From Agromyces albus (GTDB taxonomy: Bacteria; Actinomycetota; Actinomycetes; Actinomycetales; Microbacteriaceae): DNA of 64,000 nt. The stretch covers positions 92,386 through 156,385 of the forward strand of contig NZ_SDPN01000005.1 of assembly GCF_004134825.1 (NCBI RefSeq), given 5' to 3'. The stretch's first letter is position 1; each line of letters begins with the position of its first letter. The position numbers were made by a program, and so were the translations under genes. This document shows positions 41,547 through 51,733 of this stretch, one piece after another. Under the pieces are notes generated by a model. It was not told where the DNA came from. It made no database searches and saw only the letters and a program-made list of their open reading frames with translations.

Positions 41547-43114
41547 AACCGTTCATCTTCGCCTTCGTCTGGGCGCAAGACGCCGTCGTGCGGCTGTTCA
41601 CCCGCAGCGTGCACACGCACAAGGTGCTGCTCGGTCCGGGAATCGAGCCGCTGCGCTGGACGCTCGGTCGCTGGCGGGCGTGGCGCACCTTCGAGTTCGC
41701 GGCACGCCGGGTGCCGGCCTATCGGGCGTTCCTCGGCGAGCGAGGCACGCCGCACAAGCTCCGGCCCAAGGGCGACCTGAGCGCGGCATTCGCGGCGCTG
41801 CCCGAGATGGACAAGGACAGCTACATCAAGCGCTGGCCGATTCCCGAGCGCAGCGTCGGTGGACGACTGCCGCGGCGCGGTGTCGTCGTCGACGAATCAT
41901 CCGGCAGCTCGGGAACGCCGACGAGCTGGGTGCGCGGCCCCGACGAACGCCTGGCGACGAGGCAGCTCCTCCAGGTCGGCTTCTGGCGCACGGCGCGCAC
42001 GCTGAAGAAGCAGCCGTTCGTGCTCAACGCATTCTCGCTCGGGGCCTGGGCGACGGGCATGAACGTCACGACGAGCCTCACCGAGGTCACGATGATCAAG
42101 TCGATCGGGCCCGACCGCAACAAGATCATCCAGACGATGGCCGAGTTCGGCACCGACTACACGTACATCATCCTGAGCTATCCGCCGTTCCTGAAGGCGC
42201 TCTTCGAGGACACCCGCCTCGACTGGGAGCAGTACGACATCGTGGCGGCGTTCGGCGGCGAGGGCATCAGCGAGAACATGCGCGCACACATCCTGCGCTA
42301 CGCGCACAGCGCGTTCGGGTCGTACGGCGCCTCCGACCTCGAGATCAACATCGCGATCGAGACCGATTACACGGTCGAGCTCCGCAAGGCCATCGCCGCA
42401 AGCCCGAAGCTCGCCAAGCGCATCACCAAGCAGGCCGAGTACGGGGTGATGCCGATGGTGTTCCAGTTCAACCCGTTCGACTACCTCATCGAGACGAACG
42501 AATCGGGCGAGCTCGTCGTCACGATCGTTCGCAAGCAGAACATCAACCCGCGCATCCGCTACAACATCCACGATCGCGGGCACGTCATGCGCATCCGGGA
42601 GCTCACGCCGATCCTCGAGGAGTTCGGCCTGCACCGGCTGGTGCGCCAGCAGTTCCTCGACCTGCCGCTCCTGTTCCACTACGGCCGCAGCGACCTCTCG
42701 GTCGACTACAACGGTGCCGTCGTCGCCCCCGATGCCCTTCGCGACGTCATCTACGGAGACCCGAAGCTGCTCCAGGCGGTCGAGAACCACCGGCTCATCA
42801 GCTTCGAAGACGAACGCGGCGACCGCCAGCTCCACATCGCCCTGCAGTTGACGGATGCCGCGACCGCCGTGCCGATCGACGAGGCCGCGTACCGCACCCA
42901 CATCATCGCCGAGCTTCGCGCCCTGAACGCGGACTTCAACAACGCGATCCTCACCGCCCCCGATCACACGATGCCGACCGTGGCGTTCTACCCGCACCGC
43001 ACGGGGCCGTTCTCCGGCGACGGACGCAAGCTGAAGAACGAGTACGTGTGGCAGCTCGAGGCCGCCGACCTCGCCGAGTGGGACGTCGACCTCAGCCACC
43101 CCGCCGAGCGCTAG
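41543..43114 (+). CDS. PaaK-like adenylate-forming enzyme (phenylacetate-CoA ligase / F390-synthetase-like)
   Basis: 523 residues from GTG at 41543 with GAGAGGA upstream. The phosphate-binding loop SSGSSGTPTSW (about 113-123), FGGEGISENMR and the adenine-binding SYGASDLE (about 260-267) place it in the PaaK/AMP-binding superfamily; RYNIHDRGHVM corresponds to the conserved Asp motif, and a C-terminal PaaK-type lid follows. The sequence departs from true phenylacetate-CoA ligases and no paa genes are near. Proteins like this are often labelled coenzyme F390 synthetase, i.e. they may adenylate F420 or another acid. Acid substrate unknown. Confidence 0.82.
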   Translation: MKPFIFAFVWAQDAVVRLFTRSVHTHKVLLGPGIEPLRWTLGRWRAWRTFEFAARRVPAYRAFLGERGTPHKLRPKGDLSAAFAALPEMDKDSYIKRWPIPERSVGGRLPRRGVVVDESSGSSGTPTSWVRGPDERLATRQLLQVGFWRTARTLKKQPFVLNAFSLGAWATGMNVTTSLTEVTMIKSIGPDRNKIIQTMAEFGTDYTYIILSYPPFLKALFEDTRLDWEQYDIVAAFGGEGISENMRAHILRYAHSAFGSYGASDLEINIAIETDYTVELRKAIAASPKLAKRITKQAEYGVMPMVFQFNPFDYLIETNESGELVVTIVRKQNINPRIRYNIHDRGHVMRIRELTPILEEFGLHRLVRQQFLDLPLLFHYGRSDLSVDYNGAVVAPDALRDVIYGDPKLLQAVENHRLISFEDERGDRQLHIALQLTDAATAVPIDEAAYRTHIIAELRALNADFNNAILTAPDHTMPTVAFYPHRTGPFSGDGRKLKNEYVWQLEAADLAEWDVDLSHPAER

Positions 43115-43120
43115 TCGATC

Positions 43121-44080
43121 TCAGCCGGCGCGTGAGGTGAGCAGCGCCGTGCCGAGCTCGCTGCGGAGGTAGAGCACACTGCGCCCGTAGCGAGTGCTCA
43201 CGAGGAGGCCGGCGTCGCGGAGCACGCGCAAGTGCTGGTTGACGGCCGACGCCGTGACCCCGAGGCGCACGCCGAGCTCCGTCGACGAAGCGGGGTCGCC
43301 GAGGGCGGCGAGCAGGCTCGCCCTCGTCTCGCCGAGGATCGCCGCGACGGCGGCAGGGTTCGCGACCCGCTCGGTCTCCCAGAGTGCGCCCTGCCCGCGG
43401 GCGGGATACAGGACCATCGGCGGGCCGTCACCGACCGGAGCGGAGCCGCGTCTCGTGAACATCGTCGGCACGAGGGTCAGGCCATCGCCGCCGACGGCAC
43501 GCACTCGTGGCCGCGGGTCGGCCATCCGCATCTCGATCACCCCGTGGTCGTACGAGATCCGCGACGTCAGCCCGTTGAGCATGGCCGAGAGCCCCGATTG
43601 CGACACCTGCCGGCCCCGGTAGACGATGTCCGCCTCGAGCACGGCGCGCATGCGCGGCCAGTACGGCTCGAAGCACGTCTCCCACAGCTGGCCGAGGGCC
43701 GCGACGACGCGACGAAGGGCCCTGGTCGTCGAACCCGCGAACACGTCGGGCACCTGCCCGAACACGGCGACGAGATCATCGCGGAACACCTCCGCCGGCA
43801 TCGCGAGCAACGCCGCGAGCTCGTCGTCGAGGCGCGTCAGCGGCGAGCTCGGGCGCGGGTTCAGGAAGTCGGGGGTCCACCCGCGCTCGTCGATGAGGGC
43901 CAGGAGCGCGACCTGATCGAGTCGCTCGCGGGCGGCCTCGGTGCGGCGGAGCCAGCCCACCTGCAGGGGGAAGCGCGAGGGGTCGGCGATGGCGCGGATC
44001 GACAGGCCGAGCTCGCAGAGCGGCGAGATGCCGAAGCGCACCGCGCCGACGTCGTCTTCGGTCAGCAGGTAGCGCAACAT
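43121..44080 (-). CDS. DUF5937/ArsR-type helix-turn-helix regulator
   Basis: 319 residues. N-terminal part (about 1-220) is the DUF5937 region (VRFGISPLCELGLSIRAIADPSRFPLQ), C-terminal 75 residues an ArsR-like winged helix (ETRASLLAALGDPASSTELGVRLGVTASAVNQHLRVLRDAGLLVSTRYGRSVLYLR, interrupted here only by length). No ArsR metal-binding Cys. Divergent from the MFS gene 56 bp away, the usual arrangement for a repressor of an exporter; ligand unknown. Its stop is 6 bp from that of the adenylate-forming enzyme. Confidence 0.85.
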   Translation of the reverse strand: MLRYLLTEDDVGAVRFGISPLCELGLSIRAIADPSRFPLQVGWLRRTEAARERLDQVALLALIDERGWTPDFLNPRPSSPLTRLDDELAALLAMPAEVFRDDLVAVFGQVPDVFAGSTTRALRRVVAALGQLWETCFEPYWPRMRAVLEADIVYRGRQVSQSGLSAMLNGLTSRISYDHGVIEMRMADPRPRVRAVGGDGLTLVPTMFTRRGSAPVGDGPPMVLYPARGQGALWETERVANPAAVAAILGETRASLLAALGDPASSTELGVRLGVTASAVNQHLRVLRDAGLLVSTRYGRSVLYLRSELGTALLTSRAG

Positions 44081-44136
44081 GAAGCACTACGCTACATCGA
44101 TTTCGACGCCGCACTGCCCTCTGACAGAACTGAGGA

Positions 44137-45570
44137 GTGAGCACCAGCCCTGACACCGGAACCCTTCCGATCATCGATCCCGAACTCGACGGCGCCGCAG
44201 CGAGCTTCGACGAAGCGGATGCCACGGATGCACCGGATGCACCGGATGCTGCGGCCCCCGGTACCCCGAACGGCCGTCGACCTGGCCTCGGCGCCCGCCT
44301 TGCGGCATCCGTCGCCGATCCGGTACTGCGCATCCTCGTCACGGCCACGCTCATCAGCCGGGTGGGACGCGGCGTCTTCCTCACCGTCACCGTGCTCTAC
44401 TTCACACTCATCGTCGGGCTCGCACCGCACGAGGTCGCGATCGTGCTCGGCGCCGCGAGCGCCGCGGGCGTGCTCTCGTCGCTCGCGGGCGGCTGGCTCG
44501 CCGATCGCCTGAGCGCCAGGCGCCTGCTCCTCGTGCTCACGACCCTCGAGGCCATCGGCCTCATCTGCTACGTCTTCGCGGGCGACTTCACGAGCGCCCT
44601 CATCATCGCCGTCGCGGTCGGGGCCATCGGGCAGGCCACGAACTCGACCCGCATGGCGATCATCGCCCGAGCCTTCGACGCCGACGCCCGGGTGCACGCC
44701 CGAGCCGTGCTGCGCACGGTGACGAACCTCGCGATCGCCGTGGGCTCCGGCATCGGGGCGATCGCCCTGCTCGCCGGAACCGCCGAGGCCTACCGCTGGA
44801 TCATCGTCGGCGCCGGCGTCATGTACCTGCTCGGCCTCGCGCAGCTCGTGAAGCTCCCGACCTCCGTCGACGCGTCGACGCCACCTGCCGCGCCGCCCGT
44901 GACGACCGAGACCGGGTCGACGGATGTCGCGGCATCCGCCGTCGCCGAGCGCCGTGCCCTTCGTCGCCACTCACCCTGGCGCGACCCGCGCTACCTCGGA
45001 TTCACCGTGCTGACCGCGGTCTTCGGCATGCAGTTCGGACTTGGCGAGGTGGGCGTGCCGCTCTGGATCGCGAACGAGACGGCCGCGCCCGAGGTGCTCG
45101 TCGCGGCCGTGCTGATCCTCAACACGGTCATCGTCATCATCTTCCAGGTGCCCCTCTCCCGGGGCACGCACGATTTGCGCCGCGCGGGCCGGGTCTCGGC
45201 GATCGCCGCGTGGCTCATGGCGGCCGCGTGCCTCGTCTACGCCGCCGCGGCCGGCCTCCCTGTCGGCTTCGCGATCGCGATCATCGTGCTCGCCGCCGTC
45301 GCGCACGCGTTCGCCGAGGTGCTCTCGCAAGCCGGCGCGTGGGGGCTCAGCTTCGAACTCGCCGACCCCGTGCGCGCCGGCACCTATCAGGGCGTGTTCT
45401 CGATGGGCTACTCGCTCGGCGCGATGGTGGCGCCCCTCTTCGTCACCTCGACCGCGCTCTCGCTCGGCTTCGGCGGGTGGGCGATCCTCGCGGGCGTGTT
45501 CCTCGCCTCGGGGCTCGGCACGTGGGCGATCGCGCGTGGTGCGGCGCGCACCGCGGCTGCCGCCGCGTAG
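44137..45570 (+). CDS. MFS transporter
   Basis: 477 residues from GTG at 44137. A 65-residue polar N-terminus with tandem Ala-Asp-Ala repeats (GGATGCACC words) precedes 12 hydrophobic segments; the loop GGWLADRLSARRLLLVLTTLEA is MFS motif A. It resembles macrolide/DHA1-type exporters of actinobacteria. Probably controlled by the divergent DUF5937/ArsR regulator. Ends 5 bp before the convergent MarR-GNAT gene. Confidence 0.88.
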   Translation: MSTSPDTGTLPIIDPELDGAAASFDEADATDAPDAPDAAAPGTPNGRRPGLGARLAASVADPVLRILVTATLISRVGRGVFLTVTVLYFTLIVGLAPHEVAIVLGAASAAGVLSSLAGGWLADRLSARRLLLVLTTLEAIGLICYVFAGDFTSALIIAVAVGAIGQATNSTRMAIIARAFDADARVHARAVLRTVTNLAIAVGSGIGAIALLAGTAEAYRWIIVGAGVMYLLGLAQLVKLPTSVDASTPPAAPPVTTETGSTDVAASAVAERRALRRHSPWRDPRYLGFTVLTAVFGMQFGLGEVGVPLWIANETAAPEVLVAAVLILNTVIVIIFQVPLSRGTHDLRRAGRVSAIAAWLMAAACLVYAAAAGLPVGFAIAIIVLAAVAHAFAEVLSQAGAWGLSFELADPVRAGTYQGVFSMGYSLGAMVAPLFVTSTALSLGFGGWAILAGVFLASGLGTWAIARGAARTAAAAA

Positions 45571-45575
45571 GGCAC

Positions 45576-46475
45576 CTATTCGAGCGGCTTCTCGAACCAG
45601 TGGTCGGCGTAGAACTCGTCGTTGAACGGGAGCACCTCGACGTACCCGGCCGCGCGGTACATCGCGATCGCCTCGGTGAGGCTCGCGTTCGTCTCGAGGG
45701 TCACGGATGTCGCGCCATGCTCGCGCGCGGTCTGCTCGAGCGCCTCGAGGATGCGCCGGCCCACCCCCATGCCGCGCACGTCGTCGTCGACCCACATCCG
45801 CTTGATATACGCGGGTTCGGAGCCGTGGAACAGCACGGCGCCGCATCCGATCGCCCGGCCGTGCAGGCGGGCAACGAGGAACCGGCCGCTCGGCTCGGCG
45901 AACTCCCGGGTGTCGGGGTGGAGGCTCTGCGCCGGGTCGAAGCCGCCCGGGAAGCGCCGGGCGAGCTCGGCGTAGTAGGCCGACAGGCACGCGCGAGCGT
46001 CGTCGGACGCGGCATCCGCTGGCTCGACGGTCACGAGGCCCGCCTCGAGCAGGCGCATCGCCGTGCCCATCGCCTCGACGAGTCGCTCACGCTGGCGAGG
46101 GCTGAGGGGTGCGAGCAGGGATGCCGCGAGCTCGTCGCTGCGCCGGTCGAGCTCGGCCCGCTCGGCCCGGCCGGCCTCGGTCGGACGCGCCGTGCGCACG
46201 CGGGAGTCGGCAGCGGATGCCGCGAGGCCGACGAGGCCCTCCCGCTCAAGAGACCGGAGCAACCGGCTGAGATAGCCGGAGTCGAGCTCGAGGCGCTCGC
46301 GGATCTCGCGCACGTCGACGCCGTCGTCGTGCACCTCCCAGAGCACGCGGGAGGCGCCGAGCGATCGAGCGCTGCCGAGGTACTCGTCTTCGAGGGCTCC
46401 GATCCGCGCCGTGACGGCGCGGTTGAAGGCGCGGACGCGATCGATCGAGGCGCGGTCGAGCTGCTGGTCGGTCAT
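45576..46475 (-). CDS. MarR-GNAT fusion protein (regulator and N-acetyltransferase)
   Basis: 299 residues. Residues 1-145 are a MarR winged-helix domain (DVREIRERLELDSGYLSRLLRSLEREGLV). Residues 150-299 are a GNAT acetyltransferase with the acetyl-CoA loop VRGMGVGRRIL and SLTEAIAMYRAAGYVE. Such bifunctional MarR/GNAT proteins are widespread. ATG 46475 is 7 nt after TACGGT on the minus strand (leaderless), and an inverted repeat CTGAC-CGTA-GTCAG overlaps this hexamer, so self-repression is likely. Confidence 0.92.
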   Translation of the reverse strand: MTDQQLDRASIDRVRAFNRAVTARIGALEDEYLGSARSLGASRVLWEVHDDGVDVREIRERLELDSGYLSRLLRSLEREGLVGLAASAADSRVRTARPTEAGRAERAELDRRSDELAASLLAPLSPRQRERLVEAMGTAMRLLEAGLVTVEPADAASDDARACLSAYYAELARRFPGGFDPAQSLHPDTREFAEPSGRFLVARLHGRAIGCGAVLFHGSEPAYIKRMWVDDDVRGMGVGRRILEALEQTAREHGATSVTLETNASLTEAIAMYRAAGYVEVLPFNDEFYADHWFEKPLE

Positions 46476-46479
46476 ATCT

Positions 46480-46493
46480 CTGACCGTAGTCAG
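46480..46493. promoter_or_regulatory. MarR-type inverted repeat over the -10 of the MarR-GNAT gene
   Basis: CTGAC-CGTA-GTCAG is a perfect 5-bp dyad whose centre is part of the proposed -10 (TACGGT on the minus strand), 5 bp from the start codon. Confidence 0.6.
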
Positions 46494-46518
46494 CTATCTG
46501 GCTGACGGCAAGAGCGTT

Positions 46519-47061
46519 TCAGTCGAGCGGCAGCTCGAGGACCCAGTCGTCTTCGACGCGGCCGCCGACCGTGAAGTGCTTGCGCCCGACCTTCGCGAAG
46601 CCGTGCTTCTCGTAGAAGCGGATCGCTCGGGCGTTCTCCTCGTTCACGCCGAGCCACACCGCCGATGCGCCGGTGGCCGCCGCGGCGCCGAGCGTCGCCG
46701 ACATGAGCGGCGCGGCGACTCCCGTGCCGTGCGCGAGCGCCCGAGTGTAGAACTTGCTGAGCTCCACGACCGGCCGGCGGGTGAGCGCGGCCGCAGCGTC
46801 GGCGTCGCCCGGCTCGCCGCTGATGAGCATCGAGTAGCCGACGAGCCGGCCGTCACCCTCTGCGACGAGGATCGACCGGCGCTCGTCGGCGAGGTGCGCC
46901 TCGAAGCGGGCGACCGTGAAGTGCTCGGCGATGAACGCGGCGATCGCCTCAGCGGTCGTGCGGGGCGGGCATGCGAGCGGAAACGTCTCGGCGGCGAGCT
47001 CGGCGAGCGCCGCGGCATCCGCTCGCCCGGCCGCCCGAATGGAGATCACTTGCACGATCAT
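46519..47061 (-). CDS. GNAT-family N-acetyltransferase
   Basis: 180 residues from ATG at 47061, which has GGAAGAA upstream. A longer form beginning MSRIDALALRD at 47130 is also possible, with TACGGT 6 nt ahead of it as a leaderless signal. The acetyl-CoA motif appears as YTRALAHGTGVAAPLMSATL, and ENARAIRFYEKHGFAKVG is the typical C-terminal strand. Most similar in pattern to RimI/polyamine-type acetyltransferases; substrate unknown. Confidence 0.85.
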   Translation of the reverse strand: MIVQVISIRAAGRADAAALAELAAETFPLACPPRTTAEAIAAFIAEHFTVARFEAHLADERRSILVAEGDGRLVGYSMLISGEPGDADAAAALTRRPVVELSKFYTRALAHGTGVAAPLMSATLGAAAATGASAVWLGVNEENARAIRFYEKHGFAKVGRKHFTVGGRVEDDWVLELPLD

Positions 47062-47107
47062 CGATTCTTCCAGACGCATCGGCAGCCCGGCGGGATGATC
47101 CCGCAGC

Positions 47108-47176
47108 GCGAGCGCGTCGATTCGCGACATCCGAGCACCGTATCGTGCCCGACGTGTCGCAAATCGACGCGCTCGC
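47108..47176. repeat. 22-bp mirror-image inverted repeat containing two divergent start-like sites
   Basis: Arms 47108-47129 and 47155-47176 match at 21 of 22 positions around a 25-nt centre. Each arm can encode Ser-(Arg/Gln)-Ile-Asp-Ala-Leu-Ala after a start codon (ATG at 47130 minus; GTG at 47154 plus). It also lies 12 bp past the aceB stop, so it may act as its terminator. Confidence 0.75.
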
Positions 47177-47188
47177 CCCTCAAGGGTG

Positions 47189-48886
<1,698 letters not shown>

Positions 48887-48917
48887 GGTCGTGTCTCCTT
48901 CTCGTCCGCCATCCCGG

Positions 48918-48993
48918 GTTTGCATGACATTTGGGCATTTGCATGACATCTGCAGTCGTAGACGTCATGTAATGCGGCCGAAGTCATGCAAAT
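48918..48993. promoter_or_regulatory. Four-site dyad of TTTGCATGAC words between aceA and aceB
   Basis: TTTGCATGACAT at 48919 and 48938 (19 bp apart), and the complements GTCATGTAAT (48964) and GTCATGCAAA (48983), again 19 bp apart. The cluster is symmetric about 48955.5. It lies directly upstream of aceB. The TTTGCA half resembles the RamB site of corynebacteria. Confidence 0.6.
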
Positions 48994-49006
48994 CCGGGGT
49001 GAGCGT

Positions 49007-50329
49007 TCAATGGCTGAACTGTTCTTCCTCGGTCGATCCGACGAGGGCGAGCGTTGCGCTGTTGGGGTTCAGCGCGGTGGCGATGCGGTCGAAGTAGCCG
49101 GTGCCGACCTCGCGCTGGTGGCGCGTGGCGGTGTATCCGGATGCCTCCGAGGCGAATTCCGCCTCTTGGAGCTCGACGTAGGCGCTCATGTGCCGCTCGC
49201 TGTAGTCCTTCGCGAGCGTGAACATGGAGTGGTTGAGGGCGTGGAAGCCCGCGAGGGTGATGAATTGGAACGCGTAGCCCATCGCCGCGAGCTCGCGCTG
49301 GAAGGTCGCGATCTGGGCGTCGTCGAGGTGGCGCTTCCAGTTGAACGACGGCGAGCAGTTGTAGCTCAGGCGCTTGCCCGGGAACTTCGCGTGCACGGCC
49401 TCGGCGAATCGGCGGGCGAGGTCGAGGTCGGGCTCGGCCGACTCGACCCACAGCAGGTCGGCGTACTCGGCGTAGGCGAGGCCGCGGGCGATGACCGGCT
49501 CGATGCCGTTCTGCACCTCGTAGAAGCCCTCGGCGGTGCGCTCCCCTGTGACGAACGGCCGGTCGCGCTCGTCGTGGTCGCTCGTGATGAGGGTCGCCGC
49601 GAGCGCGTCGGTGCGGGCGATGATGATCGACGGCACGCCGGCGACATCCGCCGCCAAGCGCGCCGCGTTGATCGTGCGGATGTGCTGCGACGTCGGCACG
49701 AGCACCTTGCCGCCCATGTGGCCGCACTTCTTCTCGCTCGCGAGCTGGTCCTCCCAGTGCACGCCGGCTGCGCCTGCCTCAATCATCTGGCCCATGAGCT
49801 CATAGGCGTTGAGCGGCCCGCCGAAGCCGGCCTCGGCGTCGGCGACGATGGGCGCCATCCAGTCGCGGTCGTCGGTGCCCTGCTCGATCTGACCGGCGCG
49901 CAGCAGCGCGTTGTTGATGCGGCGCACGACGGCCGGAACCGAGTTGGCGGGGTAGAGCGACTGGTCGGGGTAGGTCTGGCCGCTCAGATTCGCATCGGCC
50001 GCGACCTGCCAGCCGCTCAGGTAGATCGCCTGCAGGCCGGCGCGCACCTGCTGCACGGCCTGGTTGCCGGTGAGGGCGCCGAGGGCAGCGGCCCACTTCG
50101 GGTCGGCCTGCGGCGTGAACGCCGTGCCGGTGTTCTCCTGGACGAGCTGCCAGAGCTTCTCGGCGCCGCGCTTGGCGAGCGTGCGCTCCTCGCGCACCGG
50201 GCCGCGGAGGGCGATGACGTCGGCGGCGGTGTAGTCGCGGCTGACGCCGTCCCAGCGGGCGTCGGCGTCCCACTCGAGTTGCAGCTCGGCAGCGGTCTGG
50301 GTCTGGTCTCCGGGGCGGACGGTGCTCAT
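49007..50329 (-). CDS. aceA: Isocitrate lyase
   Basis: 440 residues from ATG at 50329 (AAGGAG upstream). The catalytic hexapeptide region reads KKCGHMGGK, with [14 protein letters not shown] and the ADAEAGFGG metal-binding motif also intact, so the enzyme should be active. It splits isocitrate to glyoxylate and succinate, the first step of the glyoxylate shunt; aceB lies downstream. Upstream (50462-50473) is ACAGAACTTCGC, close to CAGAACTTTCGC found before the RamB-like gene, pointing to shared control. Confidence 0.98.
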   Translation of the reverse strand: MSTVRPGDQTQTAAELQLEWDADARWDGVSRDYTAADVIALRGPVREERTLAKRGAEKLWQLVQENTGTAFTPQADPKWAAALGALTGNQAVQQVRAGLQAIYLSGWQVAADANLSGQTYPDQSLYPANSVPAVVRRINNALLRAGQIEQGTDDRDWMAPIVADAEAGFGGPLNAYELMGQMIEAGAAGVHWEDQLASEKKCGHMGGKVLVPTSQHIRTINAARLAADVAGVPSIIIARTDALAATLITSDHDERDRPFVTGERTAEGFYEVQNGIEPVIARGLAYAEYADLLWVESAEPDLDLARRFAEAVHAKFPGKRLSYNCSPSFNWKRHLDDAQIATFQRELAAMGYAFQFITLAGFHALNHSMFTLAKDYSERHMSAYVELQEAEFASEASGYTATRHQREVGTGYFDRIATALNPNSATLALVGSTEEEQFSH

Positions 50330-50461
50330 CTTCGTGCTCCTTCGGTGGTGCCGGTCGACCGCCTGGTGCGGCGGCCTCGGTGGTCTGCCTCCCACTCTGC
50401 GGTCGGCGGAGCACCCCGATCCGACGATCCAGGGGGTGAACTTCCCGGGTTCTTCCGCGTT

Positions 50462-50473
50462 ACAGAACTTCGC
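50462..50473. promoter_or_regulatory. Candidate RamB-type site upstream of aceA
   Basis: ACAGAACTTCGC resembles the corynebacterial RamB motif (A-A/G-AACTTTGCAAA) in its AGAACTT core and nearly matches the site upstream of the RamB-like gene at 54754-54765. The rest of the 239-bp gap up to the deaminase gene shows no other feature. Confidence 0.4.
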
Positions 50474-50568
50474 GGCTCGAAAGCGCGCTTCGTGTCGGAT
50501 TGGCTGGTCTATTCCGACACGGCGCGCCCTCTCGGCGCATCACTCGCACGCCGACCGGAGCGCGTGCG

Positions 50569-51054
50569 TCAGTTGCGCCGGGCGTGCCGTTCGATGAGCA
50601 CGCGCACCTCGTCGACGAGCTCGTCGACCGGACCCTCGACCGCGAGCCCAGGTGCGACCGTCGTGATCGGCAGGGTCGCCACGGGCGAGCGTGCGGCTCC
50701 TACTGCTGCGCGCCACGCCGTGATCTGGTGGCCAGAGGCGACGTACACGATGCGGCCCAGGCCGACCCAGGCATGCGCGGCCGAGCACATCGCACAGTGC
50801 TCCCCCGAGGTGTACACCGTCGCGCTCGCGCGTTGCTCCGGCGTGAGGTGGGTGACCGCCCATCGCACGATCTCGAACTCCGGATGCCGAGTCGGGTCTC
50901 CAGTGCTCGCCTCCCGATTGCGGTCGGCGAACCGTTCGATGCCGGCGGCGTCGACGAGCACCGACCCGAACGGGCCGTCACCCGCGTCGGCGGCTTCCCG
51001 CGCGAGCTCGACGACGCGGCGAAGATGGACGAGGTCGGACTCGGTGATGGCCAT
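50569..51054 (-). CDS. Nucleoside/guanine deaminase (CDA fold)
   Basis: 161 residues. Zinc motifs of the cytidine-deaminase superfamily: HPEFE (His ligand and catalytic Glu, near residue 57) and GEHCAMCSAA (the PCxxC equivalent, near residue 84; Pro replaced by His). GPFGSVLVDAAG near residue 27 is the substrate loop. Family members deaminate guanine or other purines. ATG 51054 follows CAGACT by 6 nt on the minus strand (leaderless). Confidence 0.87.
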   Translation of the reverse strand: MAITESDLVHLRRVVELAREAADAGDGPFGSVLVDAAGIERFADRNREASTGDPTRHPEFEIVRWAVTHLTPEQRASATVYTSGEHCAMCSAAHAWVGLGRIVYVASGHQITAWRAAVGAARSPVATLPITTVAPGLAVEGPVDELVDEVRVLIERHARRN

Positions 51055-51073
51055 GACTCGAGTCTGCCTCGCA

Positions 51074-51101
51074 GTGAGGAGTGGCGATAGCCACCCCTCA
51101 C
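51074..51101 (-). terminator. Hairpin terminator of the lipoprotein gene
   Basis: On the minus strand a 12-bp stem (one G-U pair) closes a TATC loop, beginning 32 nt after the lipoprotein stop at 51133 and just ahead of the deaminase promoter. Confidence 0.65.
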
Positions 51102-51132
51102 GCGTGTTGCGGCTGTTGCAGCCGAGAGCCGA

Positions 51133-51612
51133 TCAGGCGGCGCAGACCTCGGTCAGCGCGATCATTCCGTCCATGAGAATCTGAATCTTCTCCCCCATAA
51201 CCGACGTGTCGGCGTTCGCCGGGTCTTGGGCCATGGTCCGCACGTAGCCGAAGTAGTCGGTGGCCGCTGTGGTGAACTCGGTCGCGCCCGGCAGCACCTC
51301 GGCGTTGGTCACCTCAGCAGCGCTCCCGACGAGCGCGGCCTCGGCGGAGCCGAGCAGGGCGATTCCTGCGGCTGGATCGGAGGTGAAGGTCGACATCGTC
51401 TCTGGGGTGTTCAGAGCGGCGAGCTCCTGCGTGCCGGCGGCCATGATGTCGCAGGCCTCCTGCTTGGTCTGCTCGACGGCCACGGGAGCTTCCGTCTCGA
51501 CGGTCGCAACCTCTTCGGCCTTCTCAGGGGCGGGGCTGCTCGCGGCGCAGCCGGCGAGCAGCAACGCGGAGAGGGCAAGGGGGACGAGGGCGATGATTCG
51601 GCGTTTGGGCAC
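51133..51612 (-). CDS. Small helical lipoprotein of unknown function
   Basis: 159 residues from GTG at 51612 (GGAAGA upstream); the longer open frame from 51834 overlaps the DUF3618 gene and is not credible. Signal peptide RRIIALVPLALSALLLAGC with lipobox LAGC at about 18-21, then an acidic Pro/Glu linker and an Ala-rich helical domain with two Cys (EACDIM near the start, EVCAA at the end) that could form a disulfide. I do not recognise a family. Confidence 0.75.
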   Translation of the reverse strand: MPKRRIIALVPLALSALLLAGCAASSPAPEKAEEVATVETEAPVAVEQTKQEACDIMAAGTQELAALNTPETMSTFTSDPAAGIALLGSAEAALVGSAAEVTNAEVLPGATEFTTAATDYFGYVRTMAQDPANADTSVMGEKIQILMDGMIALTEVCAA

Positions 51613-51733
51613 GGTCTTCCAGTTCGATTGAGGCCGCGGCCACTCCGCGAACGTCCACCCGCTATCCAAGCATGACGCGCGGCATGGCGCGCTCCTCTTC
51701 GAGCGCGCCATGCCGGTGCCATTGCCAGCCGCT

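Noticed and set aside
41543..43114. Genuine phenylacetate-CoA ligase of the paa pathway
   Set aside because: No other paa genes are present and the sequence departs from PaaK; only membership in the adenylate-forming superfamily is supported.
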